Origin: an uncultured bacterium
GTDB taxonomy: Bacteria > Verrucomicrobiota > Lentisphaeria > Victivallales > Victivallaceae
DNA length: 28,147 nt
NCBI GenBank assembly: GCA_949286445.1
Contig: CASECL010000071.1
Location: 1-28,147 of the forward strand
Direction of reading: 5' to 3'
Both the position numbers and the translations under genes were made by a program. This document shows, in pieces, positions 15,876 through 23,554 of the stretch. Below the pieces are notes generated by a model, which was given only the letters and a program-made list of their open reading frames with translations, did not search any database and was not told where the DNA came from. How positions within the stretch are numbered: the first letter of the stretch is position 1; each line of letters opens with the position of its first letter.

Positions 15876-16670
15876 ATGAAAAATTGTTTACGCGTCTGCG
15901 CTCTCGGCAGCGGCAGCGGCGGTAATGCGATATTGATTGAATTCAATCGTCAAAGTGTTATTATCGATGCCGGATTCAGCTGCAAGGCTCTGCTGGAAAA
16001 AATGCGCTCCCGTTCTTTTGACCCCGGAAATCTCTCGGCAGTGCTGCTCAGCCATGAACATGAGGATCATATCCGGGGCGGGAAAACCTTTTGTGACAAA
16101 TTGTCCATACCGCTTTTTGCCTCGTCCAAAACGGCGTTGTTTCTTTCCCGCAAGAATAAACTGCCATCCCGGGTATGTGAGTTTGAAATCGGCAATGCTT
16201 TTGAGCTGGGGCCTTTTGAGGTGCATCCTTTTGCGGTTCAGCATGACGCCTGTGATCCGGCTGGGTTTTCCATCCGCTGCGGATCATTCCGGGTGGGGAT
16301 CGCCACTGACCTGGGGCAGGTGACAACTCTGGCGGCAAGGCATCTGGGCAATTCGGATGTTCTGGTGCTGGAGAGCAATTATGATGAAGAAATATTGCTC
16401 AACTCCTCCCGCCCGCTGCATTTGAAACGCCGTATCCTGGGTAAACACGGACATTTGGACAATCTTGATTCGATTCATGCCTTTGCTGATCTGCTCAGTG
16501 AACGCACCCGGTTTCTTGCTCTTGCCCATATCAGCGGGGAATGCAATGACCGGGAAAAACTCCGCGCCATGGCGGAGGCTGAACTCCGGCGTCTCGGCAG
16601 GGAAGATATTGCGCTGGAATTGTTGAAACAGGATGAGCCGGGGGATGTGTTTGAGTTGGAAGATGAATAG
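15876..16670 (+). CDS. YycJ/WalJ-like MBL-fold metallo-hydrolase
   Basis: The protein has 264 residues. A metallo-beta-lactamase fold is shown by LGSGSGGNAILIE at 10-22, IIDAGFS at 29-35 and the metal-binding HEHEDH at 60-65. Later ligands fit FAVQHDACDPAGF, ATDLGQ and LAHISGECND. The opening GSGSGGN and the overall order match the YycJ (VicX/WalJ) group, exonuclease- or nuclease-like cytoplasmic enzymes linked in Firmicutes to cell-wall regulation and DNA repair; the function outside that group is less clear. No obvious ribosome binding site precedes the ATG. It stands alone between rpoN (divergent) and the beta-mannosidase, which has its own promoter. Confidence 0.87.
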   Translation: MKNCLRVCALGSGSGGNAILIEFNRQSVIIDAGFSCKALLEKMRSRSFDPGNLSAVLLSHEHEDHIRGGKTFCDKLSIPLFASSKTALFLSRKNKLPSRVCEFEIGNAFELGPFEVHPFAVQHDACDPAGFSIRCGSFRVGIATDLGQVTTLAARHLGNSDVLVLESNYDEEILLNSSRPLHLKRRILGKHGHLDNLDSIHAFADLLSERTRFLALAHISGECNDREKLRAMAEAELRRLGREDIALELLKQDEPGDVFELEDE

Positions 16671-16797
16671 AAAATGTTGCCGTTGCGTTGTCTTTGTCTG
16701 CAAGGTGAAGTAAATTTTCTGCATTTTTTATTCATTGTTCCGGCGGGGGGGATTGAGTTTCTTCCAGTGGGGGGGAGAAACGGTTTCCGGCGGCGGC

Positions 16798-16825
16798 TTG
16801 AAAAAAACGGCCGCGGTGCTATATT
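16798..16825 (+). promoter_or_regulatory. candidate promoter of the beta-mannosidase gene
   Basis: TTGAAA (16798-16803), a 16-base spacer and TATATT (16820-16825) lie about 50 bases before the start codon. Confidence 0.5.
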
Positions 16826-16874
16826 CAGAAAAATAAACTTCGGCAATCCTAATTTATGAAAGGCAGATTTGACC

Positions 16875-19346
16875 ATGCACTTTTCACTTGACGGCCAATG
16901 GAAAATGTCCAGCCCTGATTTTCAGGGGGGAGAGGCAATTCCCGCAGAGCTTCCGGGAGATAATTATTCAGCATTGCTGGCGGCGGCGGAAATACCGGAT
17001 CCCTATTATGGAATGAATGAAAATTTAATTCAGGATTTCCGCCGGATGAGCTGGGTTTTTGAACGGGAATTCGACTGTCCGGATGAACTGTTGAAGTGCC
17101 GGAAAGTTTTCCTCAATCTGGAGATGCTGGATACATTTGCCACGGTGTTCATCAACGGAAAACCGGCAATCCGTACCGGAAATATGTTCCGGCGTTACCG
17201 GCCGGAGGTGAAAAAATATCTTAAGCCGGGAAAAAACATTATCCGCATTGTCATCGCCCCGCCGAAAAAAGAGGCGGAAAAACGGAAGAAAAATTCCGCA
17301 TTGCCGATACCTCAGACCGGAATTTGTCAGGTAAAGGGATTGAATTTTATCCGCAAAACACATTGTCACGGCGGCTGGGACTGGGGGATAACGCTTTGTG
17401 TCTGCGGGTGTTACCACAGTATTTATCTTATGGGGGTGGAAAACTGCCGGGTGGATTATCTGTATGATGAACAGAAATTTATGCCGGATAAATCCTGTCA
17501 GGTAAAACTCCATGCCGTAATTTTCGCCGCTGAAGCCGGAACGACGGAGGCGGAGTTCTGTTTCAATGGCGAAAGCAGAAAAGTACGAGGTAAAGTTCTT
17601 CCGGGGGAAAACATAATTTCTGCTGTTTTCCAGGTGGACAAGCCGGAACTCTGGTGGCCGAATGGTTACGGAAAACAGCATCTTTATGAAGTTTCCGTCA
17701 CGGTGGAAAAAGATATTTTACGCAAAAAAATCGGTTTGCGGCACCTGGAATTGATCAATGCTCCCGACCGTTACGGAGTGTCCATGACTTTCCGGGTGAA
17801 TGGAAGGGATGTTTTCTGCAAGGGGGCGGACTGGATACCCTGTGACGCGCTTTATTCCCGGCAGACGCCGGAGAAGATGGATCAGCTGCTTTCAGATGCC
17901 GCCGATGCCAATATGAATATGCTCCGGGTGTGGGGAGGCGGCCAGTATGAACACGAATTTTTTTATGAATTATGTGATGAAAAAGGTCTGCTGATCTGGC
18001 ATGATTTTATGTTTGCCTGTTCACTGTACCCCTCGGACAAGGCGTTTCTGGATGAGGTGGAACATGAATTGCGCCACCAGATCCGTCGTCTCCGCAGCCA
18101 TCCTTCTATCGCGCTCTGGTGCGGCGATAACGAGGTAATCGGTGCCATCGGCTGGTATGAAGAAAGCCGCCGCCGGCGGGATGAATATGTGGTTAATTAC
18201 GACCGGTTGAACCGGAAATTGGCTGAAGTTGCCGGAGAATGTGATGACAGCCGGGTATTCTGGCCGAGTTCTCCCTGCGGGGGGCCGGGTAATTTCAACG
18301 ACGGATGGCATGATGACAGCTGCGGGGATATGCACTACTGGGAGGTTTGGCACGGCGGAAAGGAGTTTGAGTCCTATTACCGGGTGCGGCCGAGATTTTG
18401 TTCGGAATTCGGTTTCCAATCCTTTCCGTCGGAGGAGACGGTGCGTTCGTTCTGCCCGGAAAGCGAAATGAATGTCTTCAGCCCGGTGATGGAGCTGCAT
18501 CAGAAAAATGACCGGGGAAATCTGCTGATAGTGGGGATGTTCGGGCGTTATTTCCGGATGCCGGACACTTTTGCCAACTTCCTGTATTTGAGCCAGGTGC
18601 AGCAGGCGCTGGCGGTTAAAACCGGAGTGGAATTTTTCCGTTCCCTCAAGCCGCGCTGCATGGGAACGCTTTATTGGCAGCTCAATGACAATAACCCGGT
18701 GGCTTCATGGTCAAGCATCGAATACTGCGGCAAATGGAAAATACTGCATTACATGGCAAGAAAATTTTATGCCCCGTTTCTGGTTTGTGCCCGGCCGGAA
18801 GAGAACGGCGATTTTTCGGTTTACTGCATAAGTGATCTGCCGGATGCCGGCATTGCAGAAGTGGATTGCCTGATTTACCGGGTCTCCGGTGAACTTGTCA
18901 GCCGGCATAAAGTGAAAGCCGCTGTTGCGCCGGACGGAGTTAAAAAATTGCCGCTGGTTTTAAAGAAAAAAGAGTTCCGGGATATCCCGGGAGGCGGTTT
19001 CGCCATACTGCGCGGCAGATTGACCGCCGGAAAAAAAGAGTATGCTTCCGAAAATACGGTCTATTCTGACGTGTTTAAACACCTGGAACTCCCGGAGGTA
19101 AAATTGACAAACAAGGTGGAAAATGCCCCCGGAGGAAAATATATTACCCGATTGTCCGGCTCTGCCCCGGCATTCTTTGTAACACTGGATACCCCGGGAA
19201 TTCCGGGAGTATTCTCAGATAACGGATTTACCCTGCTGCCGGAAGAGGAAAAAATCGTCACCTTTACCCCACGCAACCCAAATGAAACCAACTTGACCAA
19301 AGTAAAAAAATCCCTGAAAATCAAACACCTGCGCGAAAGCTACTGA
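16875..19346 (+). CDS. glycoside hydrolase family 2 beta-mannosidase
   Basis: The protein has 823 residues from the ATG. A TTG two codons upstream is better spaced from AAAGG and is an alternative start. The order is that of GH2 beta-mannosidases: sugar-binding jelly roll (LDGQWKM onward, GDNYSALLAA, WVFEREFDCP), then RKTHCHGGWDWG near 160, Ig-like sandwich, and TIM barrel from about 310 (CKGADWIPCDALYSRQTPE, NMLRVWGGGQYE). The acid/base glutamate is Glu420 in WCGDNE and the nucleophile Glu511 in SEFGFQSFPS. It releases beta-mannose from the non-reducing end of oligosaccharides. No signal peptide is seen, so it is probably cytoplasmic and acts on imported mannosides. The N-terminal half is unusually cysteine-rich (LCVCGCYHS). 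Confidence 0.93.
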   Translation: MHFSLDGQWKMSSPDFQGGEAIPAELPGDNYSALLAAAEIPDPYYGMNENLIQDFRRMSWVFEREFDCPDELLKCRKVFLNLEMLDTFATVFINGKPAIRTGNMFRRYRPEVKKYLKPGKNIIRIVIAPPKKEAEKRKKNSALPIPQTGICQVKGLNFIRKTHCHGGWDWGITLCVCGCYHSIYLMGVENCRVDYLYDEQKFMPDKSCQVKLHAVIFAAEAGTTEAEFCFNGESRKVRGKVLPGENIISAVFQVDKPELWWPNGYGKQHLYEVSVTVEKDILRKKIGLRHLELINAPDRYGVSMTFRVNGRDVFCKGADWIPCDALYSRQTPEKMDQLLSDAADANMNMLRVWGGGQYEHEFFYELCDEKGLLIWHDFMFACSLYPSDKAFLDEVEHELRHQIRRLRSHPSIALWCGDNEVIGAIGWYEESRRRRDEYVVNYDRLNRKLAEVAGECDDSRVFWPSSPCGGPGNFNDGWHDDSCGDMHYWEVWHGGKEFESYYRVRPRFCSEFGFQSFPSEETVRSFCPESEMNVFSPVMELHQKNDRGNLLIVGMFGRYFRMPDTFANFLYLSQVQQALAVKTGVEFFRSLKPRCMGTLYWQLNDNNPVASWSSIEYCGKWKILHYMARKFYAPFLVCARPEENGDFSVYCISDLPDAGIAEVDCLIYRVSGELVSRHKVKAAVAPDGVKKLPLVLKKKEFRDIPGGGFAILRGRLTAGKKEYASENTVYSDVFKHLELPEVKLTNKVENAPGGKYITRLSGSAPAFFVTLDTPGIPGVFSDNGFTLLPEEEKIVTFTPRNPNETNLTKVKKSLKIKHLRESY

Positions 19347-19380
19347 CCACTTTTATCAAAATGGTATTAAAAGGGATACT

Positions 19381-19495
19381 GCGGGAAGGAAAAACCTTTT
19401 GAGGAAAGGTTCTTTCCTTCCCGCGCCCATCCTTTTCCAAACCTATTTGGGTAACATTGCTTCAATTTAGAAATTGAAGCAATGGACACCAAGGC
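19381..19495 (+). repeat. three-hairpin intergenic repeat, copy 1
   Basis: This unit of about 115 bases starts 35 bases after the beta-mannosidase stop. Hairpin 1 (19381-19424) pairs GCGGGAAGGAAA with TTTCCTTCCCGC and continues as AACCTTT/AAAGGTT with one bulged base, about 19 pairs in all. Hairpin 2 (19437-19450) is CCAAA/TTTGG. Hairpin 3 (19455-19484) is CATTGCTTCAATTT/AAATTGAAGCAATG, 14 perfect pairs with a 2-base loop. Hairpin 1 could also end transcription of the upstream gene. Confidence 0.85.
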
Positions 19496-19602
19496 ATAAA
19501 GCACAAAAACAAAAAAAGTACTCTGAAAATCAGGATAAGAATGGGGGTTACCGGTATGCTGGAAAGAAGAACATTTTACCCGCATAGTTTTTTAATGTTT
19601 TT

Positions 19603-19718
19603 GCGGGAAGGAAAAACCTTTTAAGGAAAGGTTGTTTCCTTCCCGCACCCATCCTTTTCCAAACCTTTTTGGATTACATTGCTTCAATTTGCAAAATTGA
19701 AGCAATGGACATCAGAGC
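19603..19718 (+). repeat. three-hairpin intergenic repeat, copy 2
   Basis: This copy lies 222 bases after copy 1, in direct orientation and about 90% identical by eye. All three hairpins are kept: 19603-19646, 19658-19673 (extended by one pair to TCCAAA/TTTGGA) and 19677-19707 (same 14-pair stem, 3-base loop). Differences fall mainly in loops and bulges. Confidence 0.85.
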
Positions 19719-19872
19719 ATAACTTTGCAAAAAATAGAAAAGCATACGGTATCAAGATATAATTATTATTTTTTATGGGGTTCAGGCACAATATGTTATA
19801 GAAAAATCTTGATTTGCTGTTAATAGAAAAACGGTTGGATTGGATAGGGTTCAGAGATTGGCCGTTCTCATG

Positions 19873-19917
19873 GAAAAATAAAAAAACGGGCGAACCGTTT
19901 TCAGCGGTTCCGCCCGT
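19873..19917 (-). terminator. intrinsic terminator, probably of serA
   Basis: On the minus strand ACGGGCGGAACCG (19917-19905) pairs with CGGTTCGCCCGT (19897-19886) with one bulged G over a 7-base loop, and runs directly into TTTTTTT-A-TTTTT. It lies about 150 bases beyond the serA stop. The plus strand also has a T-rich tail after the stem, so it may work both ways. Confidence 0.7.
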
Positions 19918-19936
19918 TGTCTGTTTTGTTTTTTGC

Positions 19937-20014
19937 CCGGGGGATTTTTTAATCATCCCCCCGGCAGATTTTTTAATTATCCAGTCCGGGGGATTTTTTA
20001 ATCATCCCCCCGGC
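19937..20014. repeat. tandem C-rich hairpin repeat
   Basis: Two identical 29-base copies (19937-19965 and 19986-20014) are spaced 49 bases apart. Each can fold CCGGGGGAT against ATCCCCCCGG around a T-rich loop. A diverged half copy (AATCCCCCCGG) follows at 20032-20042. They sit in the serA 3' region before its terminator. Confidence 0.75.
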
Positions 20015-20066
20015 TTTCTCCGGAGATTTTCAATCCCCCCGGGTAATGCTTGTTCCCTGCGCAAGA

Positions 20067-21638
20067 TTACTTCAGGGCCAGCTGGAAAGTACGAATGGCA
20101 GAAACCTTTTCCGCAATTTCCTTGAGCACAGCTTCCGGTACCGGAGTGCATACCTGGATAACCGCCAGAGATTTGCCGCTCTTGAGATCCTGGGGAGCGC
20201 GGATGTCAATGATGTTAATATTATTGGCACCCAGCGTTCCGGCAATTTTTCCGATCACTCCGGGTTCATCCTGATATTCCACAAAGACGTGATTGCCGGT
20301 CAGATTGAGATAGAGATTGTCAAAATCATTGATGCGGGAAGCCATCAGACGGTTTTCCACGATAGTTCCGCGGACGCTGACTTTGCCCGGATTGGCACCG
20401 CCAACGAAAAGATCAATGGTCATGGAGTCGCCGTATTTCTTGTTCTGATCCACATCCCGGTTTACCAGTTCGACTCCGCGGTCGGCCAGGAAGGCTTCCG
20501 CATCTTTGGCTGCGTTGTCGGGGGCAAATTCCGCCGCAATTCCAGCCGCGATGGGAGCAGTCATATATTTGGCAAATTCGGTTAGGCTGCCGTAGAAACT
20601 GGTTTCAATCCGCACCGGATTGTTGTCTTTGCCGAGGTACAGTGAACCAATCTGGGTAAGCGCATTGGCCAGAACCTGATACTTGGCATCCAGACCGTCC
20701 GGCACCGCCTTGTTGACCACGCATTTGGTAATGCCGCGCTGGAAGTAGTCAATTGTCTGTTCTGCGGCACGGCGGGCGGCGGTGAAATTGGCTTCTTTGG
20801 TATTCGCGCCCAGGTGGGGGAGCATCACATCGGCAATGTCCGCCACGCTCTTTTCCCCCGGAGCATCCTTGGGATAAACGTCGTTGCAGTAAACAAGTTT
20901 TTTCTCCGCCTTTACTGCGCGGATGTCAGCTTCGTTGACAATACCGGCTCTGGCGCAGTTGACCAGTACCAGACCCTCTTTTACATTGGCAAGAAGATCC
21001 TTGTTTACCAGACCGCGGGTTTCGTTGTTTTCCGGAATGTGCAGAGAAATAACATCGGAGCGTTTGAAAATGTCTTCAATGGAGCAGAGTTCCACTCCGA
21101 GTTCTTCGGCGCGATCCGGAGAGAGCACCGGGTCAAATCCCAGAATTTTTACCTCAAAACCGGAAAGACGCTTGACCAGCAGCTGGCCGATATTTCCCAG
21201 TCCGAGAATACCGACGGTTTTTCCGGTAAGTTCACGGCCGAGGAACTTGCTCTTTTCCCAGTCGCCGCGGCGGGTGGAATTGTCCGCCGGAATGAGGAAA
21301 CGGTAAGCCGCCAGAATTACTGCGATCACCTCTTCGGCCACTGCGTTGGAGTTGGCTCCGGGGGTGTTCATCACGTCAATATTCTTTTTGCGGGCATACT
21401 TTATGTCGATGGTATTAAATCCGGCTCCGGCGCGGACCACCAGCTTCAGTTTGGGCAGAAGATCGATGATTTCCGGGGTGACAGCTTCACTGCGCACGAT
21501 CATTACATTGGTATCGGCGTTTTTGGCAGCCAGTTCGGCCAGCGGAGTAGCGGAGTCCTGCACGACTTCAAAGCCGTTTTTCGTCAGAAGTTCGGCGGCG
21601 AATTTGTCCAGCTTGGTGGGAATAAGTACTTTATTCAT
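20067..21638 (-). CDS. serA: D-3-phosphoglycerate dehydrogenase
   Basis: The protein has 523 residues, the usual length of the long form. It oxidises 3-phosphoglycerate to 3-phosphohydroxypyruvate with NAD+, the first step of serine synthesis, in the cytoplasm. The substrate domain holds NVMIVRSEAVTPEIID and VVRAGAGFNTIDIKYA. The NAD-binding Rossmann motif is GILGLGNIGQLLVKRL, the catalytic Arg lies in VNCARAGIVNE, and the catalytic His in LPHLGANTKEA. An allosteric-substrate-binding-type region follows (about 320-440). The C-terminal ACT domain (about 450-523, HVFVEYQDEPGVIGKIAGTL) is the likely site for serine feedback. AAGGAG precedes the ATG at 11 bases. It lies downstream of the AraC-type gene on the same strand but has its own candidate promoter. 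Confidence 0.96.
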   Translation of the reverse strand: MNKVLIPTKLDKFAAELLTKNGFEVVQDSATPLAELAAKNADTNVMIVRSEAVTPEIIDLLPKLKLVVRAGAGFNTIDIKYARKKNIDVMNTPGANSNAVAEEVIAVILAAYRFLIPADNSTRRGDWEKSKFLGRELTGKTVGILGLGNIGQLLVKRLSGFEVKILGFDPVLSPDRAEELGVELCSIEDIFKRSDVISLHIPENNETRGLVNKDLLANVKEGLVLVNCARAGIVNEADIRAVKAEKKLVYCNDVYPKDAPGEKSVADIADVMLPHLGANTKEANFTAARRAAEQTIDYFQRGITKCVVNKAVPDGLDAKYQVLANALTQIGSLYLGKDNNPVRIETSFYGSLTEFAKYMTAPIAAGIAAEFAPDNAAKDAEAFLADRGVELVNRDVDQNKKYGDSMTIDLFVGGANPGKVSVRGTIVENRLMASRINDFDNLYLNLTGNHVFVEYQDEPGVIGKIAGTLGANNINIIDIRAPQDLKSGKSLAVIQVCTPVPEAVLKEIAEKVSAIRTFQLALK

Positions 21639-21686
21639 GATTGGCGAAACTCCTTAAAATTAGATTATTCAAGTGTTTTGTGCATT

Positions 21687-21715
21687 AATGTACAGCCGGA
21701 TAGGTGAAAATGCAA
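21687..21715 (-). promoter_or_regulatory. candidate serA promoter
   Basis: TTGCAT (21715-21710), a 17-base spacer and TACATT (21692-21687) on the minus strand, about 50 bases before the ATG. Confidence 0.45.
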
Positions 21716-21720
21716 GTAAA

Positions 21721-21740
21721 TTAGATAAAAAAATATCTAA
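21721..21740 (-). terminator. possible weak AT-rich terminator after the AraC-type gene
   Basis: TTAGATA/TATCTAA with a six-base T loop (minus strand) starts four bases past the regulator's stop codon and is followed by TTTA. With no GC pairs in most of the stem it would be weak; it may equally be an operator-like palindrome upstream of serA. Confidence 0.25.
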
Positions 21741-21744
21741 GTTT

Positions 21745-22530
21745 TCAATAATTTTCCTCTCTTCCATACATTTCGAAGCGTCTGCGGTACTCAACCGGAG
21801 TCACCCCTGCGCTCTTCCGGAATGCCCGGTAAAAACTTTCCAGACAGTCAAAACCGCAGATCCGGGAAATTTCTTTTATCGGGGTAGCAGTGGAACAGAG
21901 CATTTTCTTTGCTCCGGTGAGCTTCTCATTGAGCAGAAAGCGGTGCGGCGTGGTATCCATGAAGCGGCGGAAGAGCAGAAATAAATGAGATTCGCTGACT
22001 CCGGCGTATTTTGCCACCCGGGAAATACTGTCAATTGAGGCGGAGTTCTTCCTTATATAATCCGCCGCCCGCAGTAACGCCACCGGACTGTTATTAAGAT
22101 CATATCTCACACTTCTGGCGGCTTCCCAAAGCAGTTTGGCGTGGAGATATTCCCCCAGAATTTCCCGGTTGCAGCGGTCATCGTGAAATGATTCCAGCGC
22201 GGAACGGGCAAAATCCATTGCGGAAAAATCCCCTCCCAGCCGTACTGCCCGGGGCAGATCAGTACGGGGCGACGAATTAAAATACAACAGAGCCAGACAC
22301 CGGTAGGGATTTTTTTCATCTGTCCGGCTGACCGTTGATTCTCCGGCGCAATGACGGAAAAGGGTGTTGCCGCCGAAAAGTTCATCTCTGCCGCCGCAGT
22401 TGAAATGAACGCCCCCCGCGGTGATAAGTTCAAAATACTCCTCACACGGCCGTATTTTCCGGGGGATAATGGGACGGTTCAGCGGTGCTTCATAATAGTA
22501 TATTTTAATCAGGCGGCAGGTCGGCTTCAA
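21745..22530 (-). CDS. AraC-family transcriptional regulator
   Basis: The protein has 261 residues. TTG is taken as start because AAGGAG lies nine bases upstream. The N-terminal 150 residues are a diverged cupin-like sensing domain (AGGVHFNCGGRDELFGGNTL, then LALLYFNSSP). The C-terminal 100 residues hold the paired helix-turn-helix of AraC: SISRVAKYAGVSESHLFLLF and IKEISRICGFDCLESFYRAF, ending in the signature SAGVTPVEYRRRF. Such proteins usually bind a sugar or related ligand and activate adjacent genes. It is divergent from the isomerase and oxidoreductase genes, which are its most likely targets. SerA lies downstream and is probably not its partner. Confidence 0.92.
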   Translation of the reverse strand: MKPTCRLIKIYYYEAPLNRPIIPRKIRPCEEYFELITAGGVHFNCGGRDELFGGNTLFRHCAGESTVSRTDEKNPYRCLALLYFNSSPRTDLPRAVRLGGDFSAMDFARSALESFHDDRCNREILGEYLHAKLLWEAARSVRYDLNNSPVALLRAADYIRKNSASIDSISRVAKYAGVSESHLFLLFRRFMDTTPHRFLLNEKLTGAKKMLCSTATPIKEISRICGFDCLESFYRAFRKSAGVTPVEYRRRFEMYGREENY

Positions 22531-22554
22531 GATGTTTTTCTCCTTAACTTTCCA

Positions 22555-22582
22555 AATATAACCTTGATTTTGCTGTTTTCAA
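22555..22582 (-). promoter_or_regulatory. candidate promoter of the AraC-type gene
   Basis: TTGAAA (22582-22577), a 16-base spacer and TATATT (22560-22555) on the minus strand. The leader would be only about 18 bases, just enough to carry the ribosome binding site. Confidence 0.45.
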
Positions 22583-22725
22583 GCCGGAATGACAAAAAAA
22601 TACTTTGTATCAATAAATAATAGTTTTTGTCAATGTCTTTTTCAAAAAATACGGTATATTTTGATAAAGAGACGCCGGAAAAAGCAGTTTCCACGGCGCG
22701 GAAAAAAATAAAGGAGAATTTTCCG

Positions 22726-23523
22726 ATGAAACCGATTTCTGTACAGTTGTTTTCTCTGCGTGACGCTTGTGCCAAGGACTTTGTCGCCGTTTTGAAACGG
22801 GTCGCCGACATTGGTTACAAGTGCGTAGAACCGGCCGGATTCTGGACTTTGCGCCCCCGTGAACTCAAAAAAATCGTCAATGACCTGGGTATGGAAATAA
22901 TTTCATCCCACTCCCCCTGGGCCAGATGGACGGGCAACACCGGGGAATGCATGGAACTGGCTGACGCCCTCGGAATAAAGAAAATTGTCTGCGGTTACCG
23001 CCCGGATGATTTCGAAGACCTCGACGCCATCAAACGTACCGCGGATAACACCAATGCCATGCTGGAAATATTCACCCGCAACGGTTTTACTCTGTTTCAG
23101 CACAACCATGACTTTGAATTCCAGCGTCTTGACGGACGTTTGAAATACGATATCTACCGCGAACTCTGCCCGGGAGTGAAGTTCCAGTTGGACTGCTTCT
23201 GGTCCACCAACCTGGGTACGGAAGACCCGGTGGCTATTCTCAAGAGTTACGCCAAAGATACTATTTCTCTGCACATGAAGGACGGTATCTGCAAACAGCA
23301 TGTGGAGGGTAAAAAGATGGTGAACGGCCTCCTGGAGCGCAAAGTCGATCTGCTCCCCCTGGGCACCGGTACTCTGCCGATCAAAGATCTGATCGCCGCC
23401 GCCCCGGATTCAGTCGAATCCATCGTGGTTGAGCTGGATTATGTTGACGGAGATATGTTCGAAGCGATTGAAAAGAGTTATCATTATCTGGTGGACAACG
23501 GCCTTGCCGCCGGAAATAAGTAA
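22726..23523 (+). CDS. sugar phosphate isomerase/epimerase (AP endonuclease 2-type TIM barrel)
   Basis: The protein has 265 residues. The ATG at 22726 is chosen over in-frame upstream starts because AAAGGAGA lies just before it and the protein then opens with the family-typical MKPISVQLFSLRDA. The fold is a xylose-isomerase-like barrel: VADIGYKCVEPAGFW, EIISSHSPW, FTLFQHNHDFEF, FQLDCFWS, ISLHMKDG and a C-terminal SIVVELDYVDGD. These strand ends carry the usual His, Asp and Glu metal ligands. Relatives isomerise or epimerise sugars, keto-inositols and hydroxypyruvate-like compounds in the cytoplasm; the substrate is not identifiable. It precedes the Gfo/Idh/MocA gene by 31 bases, a common pairing for a two-step oxidation and isomerisation pathway. 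Confidence 0.88.
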   Translation: MKPISVQLFSLRDACAKDFVAVLKRVADIGYKCVEPAGFWTLRPRELKKIVNDLGMEIISSHSPWARWTGNTGECMELADALGIKKIVCGYRPDDFEDLDAIKRTADNTNAMLEIFTRNGFTLFQHNHDFEFQRLDGRLKYDIYRELCPGVKFQLDCFWSTNLGTEDPVAILKSYAKDTISLHMKDGICKQHVEGKKMVNGLLERKVDLLPLGTGTLPIKDLIAAAPDSVESIVVELDYVDGDMFEAIEKSYHYLVDNGLAAGNK

Positions 23524-23554
23524 TTGAAAAATCCAGTATGGAGTCAATGTTATT

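Larger units (their letters stand above)
19347..20066. other. 720-bp repeat-rich intergenic region without genes
   Basis: It contains two copies of a three-hairpin element, an AT-rich middle (19719-19872) in which I see nothing assignable, an intrinsic terminator for serA and tandem C-rich hairpins. Open frames of 70-100 codons cross it on both strands, but they are read through the repeats and have no family resemblance. Confidence 0.6.

Noticed and set aside
19367..19585. A 72-codon minus-strand frame over repeat copy 1
   Set aside because: It is a translation of the hairpin element itself; the second copy does not keep the frame.
19684..19956. A 90-codon minus-strand frame in the serA-mannosidase gap
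   Set aside because: It reads through an intrinsic terminator and hairpin repeats and lacks any known similarity.
20814..21707. A 297-codon plus-strand frame opposite serA
   Set aside because: It is a shadow of the well-conserved SerA sequence.
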